Shown: positions 8,903-17,868 of the stretch, one piece after another
How the letters are laid out: every line of letters begins with the position of its first letter
Position numbering within the stretch: the stretch's first letter is position 1
NCBI RefSeq assembly: GCF_900113805.1
Contig: NZ_FOQT01000001.1
Location: 972,411-1,036,410, forward strand
Direction: 5' to 3'
DNA length: 64,000 nucleotides
From: Halpernia frigidisoli
Lineage (GTDB): Bacteria > Bacteroidota > Bacteroidia > Flavobacteriales > Weeksellaceae
Notes under the pieces: generated by a model
Told to the model about the DNA's origin: nothing
What the model saw: only the letters and a program-made list of their open reading frames with translations
Databases searched by the model: none
Made by a program: the position numbers and the translations under genes

Positions 8903-9865
8903 ATGGAAATCAGCATTGTTATTTTAAACTGGAATGGACGATCGTGGCTTGAAAAATTTTTGCCAAACGTCATCGAAAATTCTAAGGAAGCGAAGATTTT
9001 TGTTATTGATAATGCGTCTACAGATGATTCTATCACTTATTTAAAACAAAATTTCCCAAGTGTAGCAATTGTAATAAATGCAGAAAATTTTGGTTTTGCA
9101 GAAGGTTACAATCAAGGTTTAAAGCAAATTTCAGGTGATATTTATTGTCTTTTAAATTCTGATGTTGAAGTAACTGAAAATTGGTTAAAACCTATTATCA
9201 ATTTATTCCTGAGCGATAAAAATATTTCAGCAATTCAACCAAAAATTTTAGATTACAACAATAAAAATTATTTTGAATTTGCCGGCGCAGGTGGCGGCTT
9301 GATTGATAATCTCGGCTACCCTTATTGCAGGGGAAGAATTTTCGAAGAAATTGAGGAAGACCAAGGTCAATACGATGATGAAACAGAAATTTTTTGGGCT
9401 ACTGGTTGTGCATTGTTTATCCGGGCAGAAGATTTTCAACGCATGAATGGTTTTGATGAACGATTTTTTGCACATCAGGAAGAAATAGACCTTTGCTGGA
9501 GGCTTAAAAATCAAGGTAAAAAAATATTGTATTGCGGAAAATCGACTGTTTATCATGTTGGAGGCGGCACTTTAAATAAACAATCTGCTCAAAAAACCTT
9601 TTTAAATATTAGAAATAATTTAAGTATGCTCTTAAAAAATTTACCTTTAAAATCTTTATTCTGGATTTTACCTTTGAGGCTAATTTTAGATGGTTTTGCT
9701 GGAATTTATTTTGGTTTAAAAAACGGATTTCCGCATTTTGAAGCTGTTTTAAAAGCACATTTTGGCTTTTATAAAGAATTTAATGAAACTTTAAAACGTC
9801 GCGGTAATTTTCAGATTAAAAATTACTATCAAAGTAAATGGCTTATTTTTAAACATTTTTTCTAA
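8903..9865 (+). CDS. Family 2 glycosyltransferase
   Basis: This 320-residue GT-A fold glycosyltransferase is predicted to transfer a sugar from a nucleotide-sugar donor. It starts with ISIVILNWNG (3-12) and has VIDNASTDDS (34-43), the metal-binding NSDVEV (85-90) and HQEEIDLCWR (191-200), which matches the ED-motif region with the catalytic acid in rhamnosyltransferase-like GT2 enzymes. A hydrophobic C-terminal segment (about 245-275) may associate with the membrane. It follows the acyltransferase gene by 3 bases, which suggests a role in the cell envelope; the sugar and acceptor are unknown. Confidence 0.9.
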   Translation: MEISIVILNWNGRSWLEKFLPNVIENSKEAKIFVIDNASTDDSITYLKQNFPSVAIVINAENFGFAEGYNQGLKQISGDIYCLLNSDVEVTENWLKPIINLFLSDKNISAIQPKILDYNNKNYFEFAGAGGGLIDNLGYPYCRGRIFEEIEEDQGQYDDETEIFWATGCALFIRAEDFQRMNGFDERFFAHQEEIDLCWRLKNQGKKILYCGKSTVYHVGGGTLNKQSAQKTFLNIRNNLSMLLKNLPLKSLFWILPLRLILDGFAGIYFGLKNGFPHFEAVLKAHFGFYKEFNETLKRRGNFQIKNYYQSKWLIFKHFF

Positions 9866-9873
9866 ATTAAAAT

Positions 9874-10431
9874 ATGATAGACTTTTGTGCCATTGATTTT
9901 GAAACAGCTACTAATGACAGAAATTCTGCTTGTGAATTGGGAATTTGCATTGTCGAAAACGGGCAGATCGTCGAGACAAAAAACTGGCTTTTGAAACCGC
10001 CAAGTTTTCCGTATTTTAATCCTTACAATATTGCTGTTCACGGTATTCAACCGCATGAAGTTGCGGATGCACCGACTTTTGCTGATATTTGGTACGAAGT
10101 TGAGGAATTGATGTACGGCAATTTAATGTTAGCGCATAATGCAAGTTTTGACGCTGGCGTATTGCGCAGCTGTATCGATCATTATGGTATTTTTAAACCA
10201 AAATTAAATTATCTCTGCAGCATATCAATTGCTAAAAAATCCTGGAAAAATCTTCCTAAATATGGATTAAAATCATTAGCTGATGTTCATAATATAAAAT
10301 TCACACACCACCGGGCTGGTGCAGACGCTGAAGTATGTGCAAAAATTGCACTTTTAGGCTTTGAACATTTATTTTTGACGAGAACTGAAGAGGTAAGTGA
10401 AAGTTTTAAAAAAAATCTAAAAGTTTTATAA
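9874..10431 (+). CDS. DnaQ-like 3'-5' exonuclease
   Basis: This 185-residue stand-alone exonuclease is of the DEDDh type. The metal-binding residues are visible as FCAIDFETA (Asp8, Glu10), HNASFDAGV (Asp93) and HHRAGADAE (His146, Asp151). It resembles the proofreading epsilon subunit and RNase T-like nucleases but carries no polymerase or BRCT domain. Substrate choice (DNA repair or RNA) is not resolved. It is third in the plus-strand run 8024-10431 and converges with apaG, with only 2 bases between the two stop codons. Confidence 0.9.
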   Translation: MIDFCAIDFETATNDRNSACELGICIVENGQIVETKNWLLKPPSFPYFNPYNIAVHGIQPHEVADAPTFADIWYEVEELMYGNLMLAHNASFDAGVLRSCIDHYGIFKPKLNYLCSISIAKKSWKNLPKYGLKSLADVHNIKFTHHRAGADAEVCAKIALLGFEHLFLTRTEEVSESFKKNLKVL

Positions 10432-10433
10432 AT

Positions 10434-10820
10434 TTAATTGCTTAAAACTTCTGCGAGCAGATTAAATTTTGGTATTTCAATATCCAAATCTTCATCAGAA
10501 TCGATATCGGTCATAAAGTACGTTCCTGCCATCGTACCAACGCCACTTCGCAAAGCTACATTAGAAAAATAGGAAAAACTGTCGTCAGGTAAAATTGTGG
10601 GAGTTAGTCCGATTACCCCATCACCGATTACTTCTGTAAAGCCGAAACCGACGTCATAAATAAGCCATTTTCTTCGGTTTAGTTTGATATTGAAGTCAGA
10701 GTTGTTGATGATCTCAATATTGTATTTGAACACAAATCTGTTCGCGGACGGAAAGCTGTTTAATGCATCATAAACAGGCTCAACATTGATCGTAATGCCA
10801 TTTGTAGTTTTGCTGTACAT
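10434..10820 (-). CDS. apaG: ApaG domain protein
   Basis: ApaG is a small beta-sandwich protein. In enterobacteria it is linked to Co2+/Mg2+ resistance and Ap4A metabolism, and the fold also occurs in F-box proteins, but the molecular function is not settled. The 128-residue product has the family pattern NRFVFKYNIEIINNS, then NRRKWLIYD, and GVGTMAGTYFM near the C-terminus. Length is normal (about 125). It is convergent with the exonuclease gene and separated from the sucB stop by a terminator. Confidence 0.93.
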   Translation of the reverse strand: MYSKTTNGITINVEPVYDALNSFPSANRFVFKYNIEIINNSDFNIKLNRRKWLIYDVGFGFTEVIGDGVIGLTPTILPDDSFSYFSNVALRSGVGTMAGTYFMTDIDSDEDLDIEIPKFNLLAEVLSN

Positions 10821-10867
10821 TTGTGTTTTTTCAAAATGTTAGCAAAAATCCCGCCTTTTTTGAAAAA

Positions 10868-10894
10868 AAAATCCTGACTTATTGCCAGGATTTT
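10868..10894 (-). terminator. Terminator after sucB
   Basis: AAAATCCTG (10868-10876) pairs with CAGGATTTT (10886-10894) across a 9-base loop. The surrounding A and T runs suit termination on either strand. It lies 20 bases after the sucB stop and ends the sucA-sucB transcript. Confidence 0.8.
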
Positions 10895-10914
10895 AATATT
10901 TAAAAAAAAACTTA

Positions 10915-12171
10915 TTAAAGTTCTAAAGCTTTTCTTTCATCGCCATTCATTAAAATTTCAACAGGATTGTCAATTCCTTCTTTTACCGCGACTAGAAAAC
11001 CAACTGATTCTTTACCGTCAATTATTCGATGATCATAAGACATCGCAACATACATCATCGGGCGAATAACAACCTGATTATCAATTGCCATTGGTCTTTG
11101 AAGAATATTGTGCATTCCTAAAATTGCAGATTGCGGTGGATTGATTATAGGCGTAGACATCATTGAGCCAAAAGTTCCGCCATTTGTAATAGTAAAGGTT
11201 CCGCCTGTCATTTCATCAACCGTAATATTCCCATCTCTTGCTTTTACAGCCAAATCTTTTATAGCAGATTCAATATTTCTAAATGACATATTTTCCGCAT
11301 TTCTTACAACCGGAACCATCAAACCTTTAGGTCCTGAAACCGCAATTGAAATATCACAGAAATCATAAGAAACCATTTGATTGCCGTCAATCATTGAGTT
11401 AACCTGAGGATACATTTGCAAAGCCCGAACAACTGCTTTAGTAAAGAATGACATGAATCCCAGACCAACACCATGTTTCGAAGAAAATTCTTCTTTGTAT
11501 TGTTTTCTGATTCTAAAAATTTCGCTCATGTCAACTTCGTTAAAAGTTGTCAGCATTGCAGTTTCATTTTTCACGGTAACTAATCTCTCAGCTACTTTTC
11601 TGCGTAACATTGATAGTCTTGACGTTGTTGAACCTCTTGATCCTGCATTATTTGAAGTTCCCATTGCGGCAACAGAAGATTTTTCTGCATCGTCTTTCGT
11701 AATTCTGCCGTCTCTTCCACTTCCTGATACCTGAGCAGGATTTACACCTTTTTCATCTAAAATTTTTCTTGCAGCTGGTGAAGGTGTATTTGATGCATAA
11801 CTTTTAGGAGTTTCTGCTTTTGGAGCTTCTACTTTTGGTGTTTCTACCTTTTTTTCTTCTTTTGGTGCTTCTTCTGTATCAGGTTCTACCTCAGATTTTT
11901 CTTCTGATTTAGCATCTCCACTAGGTTTTGCACCGTCACGATCAATCAAACAAACAACCTGACCTACTTCTACAACATCGCCTTCCTCCGCTTTTAAGGT
12001 AATTATACCGCTTTCTTCCGCAGGCAATTCTAAGGTAGCTTTATCTGAATCTACTTCAGCAATTGGTTGATCTTTTTCAACATAATCACCGTCTTTCACA
12101 AGCCAGCTTGCAATTTCAACTTCTGTGATAGACTCTCCCGGCGACGGAACTTTCATTTCTAATATAGACAT
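10915..12171 (-). CDS. sucB: 2-oxoglutarate dehydrogenase E2, dihydrolipoyl succinyltransferase
   Basis: E2 is the core of the 2-oxoglutarate dehydrogenase complex; it passes the succinyl group from E1 to CoA through a lipoyl arm. The 418-residue protein has an N-terminal lipoyl domain with the modified lysine in DSDKATLE (Lys44), then a mobile linker rich in Glu, Lys and Pro (about 85-125). An E3-binding domain with [12 protein letters not shown] follows near 131-142, and the catalytic domain ends in YDHRIIDGK (His380, Asp384). It follows sucA by 58 bases, so both are probably one operon. Confidence 0.96.
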   Translation of the reverse strand: MSILEMKVPSPGESITEVEIASWLVKDGDYVEKDQPIAEVDSDKATLELPAEESGIITLKAEEGDVVEVGQVVCLIDRDGAKPSGDAKSEEKSEVEPDTEEAPKEEKKVETPKVEAPKAETPKSYASNTPSPAARKILDEKGVNPAQVSGSGRDGRITKDDAEKSSVAAMGTSNNAGSRGSTTSRLSMLRRKVAERLVTVKNETAMLTTFNEVDMSEIFRIRKQYKEEFSSKHGVGLGFMSFFTKAVVRALQMYPQVNSMIDGNQMVSYDFCDISIAVSGPKGLMVPVVRNAENMSFRNIESAIKDLAVKARDGNITVDEMTGGTFTITNGGTFGSMMSTPIINPPQSAILGMHNILQRPMAIDNQVVIRPMMYVAMSYDHRIIDGKESVGFLVAVKEGIDNPVEILMNGDERKALEL

Positions 12172-12229
12172 TTGTTTATTTTTTAGATTTCGTTTTTAAT
12201 TTTTTAAAGCTAAAGCAAAAATAATAATA

Positions 12230-15019
12230 TTATGCAGTTAAGGGTTTGTTTGTTGGTTCATCATTCGTGGAAAAAACACGGTTGATGATATTATTTTGAA
12301 TAATTTCAAACTTTTTATGACTTCCAGGCGCCGGACTTCCGCTCGCAATTGGTGAGATAACTTGAATATTCTCATCTCTAAAATGTCTTAAAATAAAACT
12401 CCAGGCACCCATATTTTCCGGTTCTTCCTGTGCCCAAACCAATTCTTTTCGGTTTTTGTATTTATTTAAAATTTCTTCAATTTTATTCATCTGCAACGGA
12501 TATATTTGCTCGAAACGAACTAAAGCTATCTTTTCATCATTAATCAATTCTTTCTTCGCTAAAAGATCATAATAAATTTTTCCGGAGCAAAAAACCAGTT
12601 TTTCAATTTTATCTGCTTCAGCTGAAACATCATCTAAAATTGGCTGAAATTCACCATTTGCTAAATCTTCAAAACTAGAGATCACTTTAGGATGCCTCAA
12701 TAGAGATTTTGGTGTCATTACAATTAAAGGCTTTCTAAAAGGAAATTTTTGTTGACGTCTTAAAAGATGAAAATAATTTCCCGGCGTTGTACAGTTTGCA
12801 ACAATGATATTTTCATTTGCTGCCAAAGTCAAGAAACGTTCCAATCGTCCGGAAGAATGTTCCGCACCCTGACCTTCAGAACCGTGTGGTAAAAGCATTA
12901 CCAGACCGTTTTGAGATTTCCATTTGTCTTCTGCTGCAACTAAATACTGATCAATAATTATTTGCGCACCATTTACAAAATCACCGAATTGCGCTTCCCA
13001 AACTGTCAAAGTATTTGGCGAAACCATTGCGTAACCGTAATCAAAACCTAAAACGGCGTATTCTGAAAGATGAGAATTATAAATATCAAATTTTTGATTC
13101 TCATTGACTTGTTTTAATGGCGTGTAAGTTTCTTCCGCATCTTCAGTTTTTACAACTGCATGGCGGTGAGAAAAAGTACCGCGCTGAACATCTTCACCAG
13201 AAATTCTAATATTATTTCCTTCCGATAACAAACTTGCGTAAGCTAAAAGTTCGCCTTGAGCCCAATCTAAAGTATCAGTTTCAACTTGTTTTAAACGGTT
13301 ATCAAACAAACGGGAAATTTTCTTAATAAATTTTTTGTCGCCGGGTAAAGTTGCAATTTCTTTAGCTAAATTTTTTAATTTTTCAATGTCAAATTTAGTA
13401 TCGTAAACTTTCAAAACATCACCTGCTTTATCCATCGGAAAATCCTTCCAGTCTTCCTGCATGAAAATATCCATTGTATTTCTTTCGATCTGCTTTGAGG
13501 CATCAAAATTCTCATCCAAAAGCGCCTTAAATTCCTGGTCCATTTTTTCTAAAACCTCAGTCGAAAGCGTTTTATCCTCAAGAAGCTTTGTTTTATAAAT
13601 TTCTCTTGGGTTTTGATGTTTAGAAATTAAACTATAAAGATAAGGTTGTGTAAAACGTGGTTCATCTCCTTCGTTATGCCCATATTTTCTATAACCTAAA
13701 AGGTCAATGTAAACATCTTTTCCAAATTGCTTTCTAAAATCTGCTGCAAATCTCACCGCGTGAACTACAGCCTCTACATCATCTGCATTTACGTGCATCA
13801 CCGGAGAATCTGTCACTTTCGCAATATCAGTACAATATGTTGAAGAACGCGCATCTAAGTAGTTTGTGGTAAAAGAAACCTGATTATTAACCACAATATG
13901 AACAGTCCCGCCGGTTTTGTAACCCTCAAGTGTCATCATCTGAGCAACTTCATACACAATTCCCTGACCGGCAACTGCGCCGTCACCATGAATAATTATT
14001 GGTAAAATCTGATTATAATCGCCTTTAAATTCCTGGTCCACTTTCGCGCGGCAAATACCTTCCACCAAAGCTGAAACTGTTTCTAAATGAGAAGGATTCG
14101 GCACCAAATTGATACGCACTTCTTCTCCAGATTCTGTTTTTATTCTTTTTGAGGATCCTAAATGGTATTTTACATCACCGGAAAAAACATCTTCTTCAAA
14201 TTCTTTTCCTTCAAACTCAGAAAATATTTGTTTTGAAGATTTTTGGAAAATATTGGTCAAAACATTTAATCTTCCACGGTGCGCCATTCCTAAAACCACT
14301 TCATTAACACCTAATTTTGAAGCGCGGGAAATCAGCTGATCCAAAGCTGGAATTAAAGATTCTCCACCTTCCAGTGAAAATCTTTTTTGACCTACAAATT
14401 TTGTGTGAAGGTAATTTTCAAATGCAACCGCCTGATTTAATTTTTTTAAAATTTCAATCTTCTCGTCTTTTGAAAGCTGAGCCTGGTTTTCGTTTTGCTG
14501 AATCCAGTTTCTGATATATTGCTTTTCTTCAACATTATTGATGTGCATATATTCCACACCAATAGAATCACAGTATATTTTTTGCAAATGTGAGATTAAC
14601 TCTTTCAATGTAGAAGGTTTACTCATGCCAGTTTCAGTTGCAGAGTTAAAAACTTTCGACAGATCTGAAGAATTTAAACCAAAATTTTCTATATCTAGAG
14701 TAGGATGGTAAACCCGGCGTTCTCTTACCGGATTGGTTTTAGTAAATAAATGACCTCGGCTTCTGTAAGCTTCAATTAAATTAACAACCTGAAATTCTTT
14801 TAAAATATCATCAGGAATTTCTCCCGATTTATAATTTTCTGCTACATAATTTGCAGGCTGAGCATTATCTTCTTCACCATAATTTTCCAGTGCAAAGTCA
14901 AAACCCTGAAAGAATGACTTCCAGGAAGGTTCTAAAGAATCCGGAAAGGTGAGATATTGTTGATAAAGATCATCAATGAGTTGAGCGTGTGCAGCATTCA
15001 GGAATGAAAATTTGTCCAT
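12230..15019 (-). CDS. sucA: 2-oxoglutarate dehydrogenase E1
   Basis: E1 is the thiamine-diphosphate decarboxylase that starts the conversion of 2-oxoglutarate to succinyl-CoA in the TCA cycle. The 929-residue length fits the single-chain family (E. coli 933). Landmarks are the N-terminal FLNAAHAQLIDDLYQQY, the active-site region LGMAHRGRLNVL, the thiamine-binding GDGAVAGQG followed by VVNNQVSFTTN, and GSEGQGAEHSSGRLERF in the C-terminal half. It is first in the operon, with sucB downstream. A TAAATTTG box lies 45 bases upstream of its ATG. Confidence 0.97.
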   Translation of the reverse strand: MDKFSFLNAAHAQLIDDLYQQYLTFPDSLEPSWKSFFQGFDFALENYGEEDNAQPANYVAENYKSGEIPDDILKEFQVVNLIEAYRSRGHLFTKTNPVRERRVYHPTLDIENFGLNSSDLSKVFNSATETGMSKPSTLKELISHLQKIYCDSIGVEYMHINNVEEKQYIRNWIQQNENQAQLSKDEKIEILKKLNQAVAFENYLHTKFVGQKRFSLEGGESLIPALDQLISRASKLGVNEVVLGMAHRGRLNVLTNIFQKSSKQIFSEFEGKEFEEDVFSGDVKYHLGSSKRIKTESGEEVRINLVPNPSHLETVSALVEGICRAKVDQEFKGDYNQILPIIIHGDGAVAGQGIVYEVAQMMTLEGYKTGGTVHIVVNNQVSFTTNYLDARSSTYCTDIAKVTDSPVMHVNADDVEAVVHAVRFAADFRKQFGKDVYIDLLGYRKYGHNEGDEPRFTQPYLYSLISKHQNPREIYKTKLLEDKTLSTEVLEKMDQEFKALLDENFDASKQIERNTMDIFMQEDWKDFPMDKAGDVLKVYDTKFDIEKLKNLAKEIATLPGDKKFIKKISRLFDNRLKQVETDTLDWAQGELLAYASLLSEGNNIRISGEDVQRGTFSHRHAVVKTEDAEETYTPLKQVNENQKFDIYNSHLSEYAVLGFDYGYAMVSPNTLTVWEAQFGDFVNGAQIIIDQYLVAAEDKWKSQNGLVMLLPHGSEGQGAEHSSGRLERFLTLAANENIIVANCTTPGNYFHLLRRQQKFPFRKPLIVMTPKSLLRHPKVISSFEDLANGEFQPILDDVSAEADKIEKLVFCSGKIYYDLLAKKELINDEKIALVRFEQIYPLQMNKIEEILNKYKNRKELVWAQEEPENMGAWSFILRHFRDENIQVISPIASGSPAPGSHKKFEIIQNNIINRVFSTNDEPTNKPLTA

Positions 15020-15064
15020 TTAGTTACAGATTACCTGTTTTTTAATTGATACTTGTTTAATGTA

Positions 15065-15072
15065 CAAATTTA
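15065..15072 (-). promoter_or_regulatory. Putative -7 box for sucAB
   Basis: On the minus strand this reads TAAATTTG, matching TAnnTTTG, and lies 45 bases upstream of the sucA ATG. No -33 TTG is seen at the usual spacing. The gap 15020-15334 (315 bases) holds this box, repeat element copy A and otherwise AT-rich sequence in which I see nothing. Confidence 0.45.
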
Positions 15073-15217
15073 ATGAAAATATGTGAATATTGTCCCCTGC
15101 AAAAAGGTTAAAAATCCTTAAAAATAACGCTTTGCAATAAAATATTGAATTAAAAAGAGATTTTAGAATAAACAAAATGTTTATAATTTTGAAAAATAGA
15201 AAACAACTTTCTATTTA

Positions 15218-15298
15218 GCCCCGGGTGAAGCGGCATCCTTTTTATTGAGCGCTTTGCAAAAAGCGCTCAATAAAAAGATACAGCGGAAAACGGGAAGA
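15218..15298 (+). repeat. Dispersed intergenic repeat, copy A, with a perfect 16-bp hairpin
   Basis: This is one of four related elements in the window (others at 40095, 52751 and 55948). It begins AGCCCCGGGTGAAGCGGCAT and, after the hairpin, continues GATACAGCGGAAAACGGGAA. The hairpin arms are 15240-15255 and 15260-15275, fully complementary over 16 bases, closed by a GCAA loop. The outer stem seen in other copies is not evident here, so this may be a degenerate or shortened copy. It lies between two minus-strand genes (sucA and 15335-16369). Confidence 0.75.
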
Positions 15299-15334
15299 CT
15301 TTTTCTAAAGCGATAAAATGGTTTTGCTTCTAAT

Positions 15335-16369
15335 TTACAGTATTTCGAGTGCCATCTTTAAAGTAACTTCAATGGTTTCGGTTGGTTTTTCCAGAAAAGT
15401 TTCATAAAGCTGACCTGTTCTTAATTCCTGGGATTTTGCCTCGGAATTTAGTTTTTGTAAACTTTGCAATCTGCCCTGATAACTTCCTTTATAATAAATA
15501 ATTAAATATTTTTTTGGTGTTAAATATCTGTAAATGAAATTATTGTCACTCACATTTATTTTTTTAGATAAAGGAAAACCGTAATAATAAGAAATGTTTT
15601 TACTTTTTAGATCATTGGGATCAGTAATTAAAACTGGCGTTCCAAATTCATCTTCTTCTTTTTGAAGATCAGTCTGAAGGTAGTTTTTAACTTTACTATG
15701 ATTTAAAACTATATTTTTTATAAGATCATCTTTTTTATTGGAGGCGCTTACATTTACACCAAGAAGAATGCTGTTTTTACCATTTTCCACCATAACGCTA
15801 TCGAATTTCAGGCGCGCGATCTGATTGTCTTTGTCCACTTTATTGCTTAAAAGTCCCGATAAATTTTTCAAACTTGTGCTTAAATTTTCTTTGAAATCAT
15901 CTTCAGAAATAACGTGAAAGGGTCTGGCTAAAATAGGTATTTTCGGTGTTTTTAATGAATAGAAAACTTTAGTTTTTTCCGGCGAAATTTTCTTAAAAGT
16001 AATTTCGAAAATAAAAGGATTGCCGGTTGTTGAATCAAAAAGGTAATAGCGAACAGCTTTATCTTTCGCAGAAAATTTTATAAAAAGATCACCTTCCCGA
16101 ACATTATTTTCGTTGTAATAAGTGAGTCCGCTGTTTTGACCTTCATAAGGTATGAAATAGGCGTAGCGGTAATTTTTATGACCTTTAAAAAAACTATTCC
16201 ATTTTGTAAAATTCTGCAGATTATTAAACTGAGGAAATAATTTCTCAACGGAATAATTTAATTCTTTTTCTGCTTTAAAACTTTTGGTATCGTCCATCGT
16301 CGAAGCAAAAATATAAAAACCGGAAAAAGCCAGAATTCCAATAAAAATCAAAAATTTAAACCAACGCAT
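15335..16369 (-). CDS. Membrane-anchored SRPBCC-like protein
   Basis: I do not recognise a specific function for this 344-residue protein. It has one N-terminal hydrophobic segment (about 5-23) that could be an anchor or uncleaved signal. The next stretch, with a coil-length region around 35-160 (VEKLFPQFNNLQNFTKWNSF and GLTYYNENN), resembles the START/SRPBCC polyketide cyclase fold found in many hypothetical flavobacterial proteins. The second half may be a GyrI-like effector domain with YYGFPLSKK and YLIIYYKGSY near 255-305, as in a ligand-binding module. It is transcribed alone after glgC, separated by a terminator. Treat the domain names as tentative. Confidence 0.6.
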   Translation of the reverse strand: MRWFKFLIFIGILAFSGFYIFASTMDDTKSFKAEKELNYSVEKLFPQFNNLQNFTKWNSFFKGHKNYRYAYFIPYEGQNSGLTYYNENNVREGDLFIKFSAKDKAVRYYLFDSTTGNPFIFEITFKKISPEKTKVFYSLKTPKIPILARPFHVISEDDFKENLSTSLKNLSGLLSNKVDKDNQIARLKFDSVMVENGKNSILLGVNVSASNKKDDLIKNIVLNHSKVKNYLQTDLQKEEDEFGTPVLITDPNDLKSKNISYYYGFPLSKKINVSDNNFIYRYLTPKKYLIIYYKGSYQGRLQSLQKLNSEAKSQELRTGQLYETFLEKPTETIEVTLKMALEIL

Positions 16370-16438
16370 TGTATTTTTTTAATAAAAAACGGAAAAATAA
16401 CTCATTTTTAAGTTTCGGCAAAGGTATTATTTTTAAAA

Positions 16439-16468
16439 AAAATGAGCTTAAAAATTTAAGCTCATTTT
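16439..16468 (-). terminator. Terminator after glgC
   Basis: AAAATGAGCTTA (16439-16450) pairs with TAAGCTCATTTT (16457-16468), a 12-bp stem with a 6-base AT loop. It starts 20 bases after the glgC stop and closes the glgBAC transcript. Confidence 0.85.
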
Positions 16469-16488
16469 GAAATATTATCTGGTAAAGT

Positions 16489-17757
16489 TTAAAAAATTTG
16501 CGTTCCATCATGTATAATGGCGCCCTTTTTCACAACAACTATACCTTCTTTCACGGAATGGTTTTCATAGTCGCCATCCTGAAGATGTTTACCACCTATA
16601 ATTTTTACGTGATTCCCAATATGGCAGTTTTTATCTAAAATAGCCTGCTCGATCTGAGAATATTCGCCGATTCCCATATTTGGGATATTATTATTTCTGT
16701 TACCGACTTTTGTTTCTTCACTTTCATAATAGTCTGCGCCCATCATATAACAGTTTTTTAAGCTGGTACCTTTTTGTATTCTTGACCTGTTTCCAATAAT
16801 GGAATTTTCGATTTTATCTGCTAAAATTATACAGCCATCTGCGATTATCGCCTTGTTTATATATGAACCATTGACTTTCGACGGTGGTAACATTCTGGCT
16901 CTGGTGTAAATAGGACAGGCAGAAAATAAATTAAACTGAGGCAATTCTCTAGTTAAATCCATGTTGGCTTCGTAGAAAGATTCGATTGTACCGATGTCTG
17001 TCCAGTAACCGTCAAACTGATAGCTCAACATTTTGTAATTACCAAGACCATTTGGAATCAATTCTCCACCAAAATCATCGCCGGCATCTTCCTCAAACAT
17101 TTTCAACAAAGCGTTTTTTGAAAAAACATAAATCCCCATAGAGGCCAAATATTCTTTCCCGGAATTCATGCTCTTTTCTGAAACCTGACTTTTCCAATCA
17201 ACCAAAAGATCTTCTGTTGGCTTTTCGATAAATGAGGTGATATTTCCTTCTTCATCAGATTTTAATATTCCAAAACCCGTAGCATCTTTCGCCGTTACCG
17301 GAATTGTCGCGATGGTAATGTCACCACCATTTTTATTATGAAAATCGATCATTTCACGGAAATCCATTTGATAAAGCTGATCTCCCGAAAGTATTAAAAT
17401 ATAATCATAATCATATTTTTCCAAATGCTTCATGGACTGACGAACAGCATCGGCAGTTCCCTGATACCACTGGTCGTTTTCAACATTTTGCTCTGCGGCT
17501 AAAATATCCACAAAACCTTTGCTAAAAGTATCAAAATGATAGGAATTTTTTATGTGGGAATTCAAAGAAGCTGAGTTATACTGCGTTAAAACCAGTATTT
17601 TATTATATCCGGAGTTTAAGCAGTTTGAAATCGGAATGTCTACAAGCCGGTATTTTCCCGCAATTGGAACTGCAGGTTTTGAACGCGAATAAGTGAGTGG
17701 AAATAAGCGGCTTCCGCGGCCACCACCCAAGACAATTGATATAACGTTATGTTTCAT
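16489..17757 (-). CDS. glgC: Glucose-1-phosphate adenylyltransferase
   Basis: GlgC makes ADP-glucose from glucose-1-phosphate and ATP, the controlled first step of bacterial glycogen synthesis. The 422-residue protein has the nucleotidyltransferase signature GGGRGSRLFPLT (11-22), followed by SKPAVPIAGKYRLVDIPISN. It also has YQGTADAVRQ near 100 and FGGELIPNGL near 230. The C-terminal part (about 290-420) shows the left-handed beta-helix type repeats of the family. It is the last gene of glgB-glgA-glgC on the minus strand, 111 bases after glgA. Allosteric control by sugar phosphates is usual for the family; the effector here cannot be read. Confidence 0.96.
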   Translation of the reverse strand: MKHNVISIVLGGGRGSRLFPLTYSRSKPAVPIAGKYRLVDIPISNCLNSGYNKILVLTQYNSASLNSHIKNSYHFDTFSKGFVDILAAEQNVENDQWYQGTADAVRQSMKHLEKYDYDYILILSGDQLYQMDFREMIDFHNKNGGDITIATIPVTAKDATGFGILKSDEEGNITSFIEKPTEDLLVDWKSQVSEKSMNSGKEYLASMGIYVFSKNALLKMFEEDAGDDFGGELIPNGLGNYKMLSYQFDGYWTDIGTIESFYEANMDLTRELPQFNLFSACPIYTRARMLPPSKVNGSYINKAIIADGCIILADKIENSIIGNRSRIQKGTSLKNCYMMGADYYESEETKVGNRNNNIPNMGIGEYSQIEQAILDKNCHIGNHVKIIGGKHLQDGDYENHSVKEGIVVVKKGAIIHDGTQIF

Positions 17758-17868
17758 AATTTGTAATAATTTTCTGTTTAGTTTTTTCTTCGCATTTCTT
17801 CAACTGTTAGTAGTATTTCTTTTAACATAATTTATAAATCTCCGAATAAATTTAAGTGATCAAAGAAT

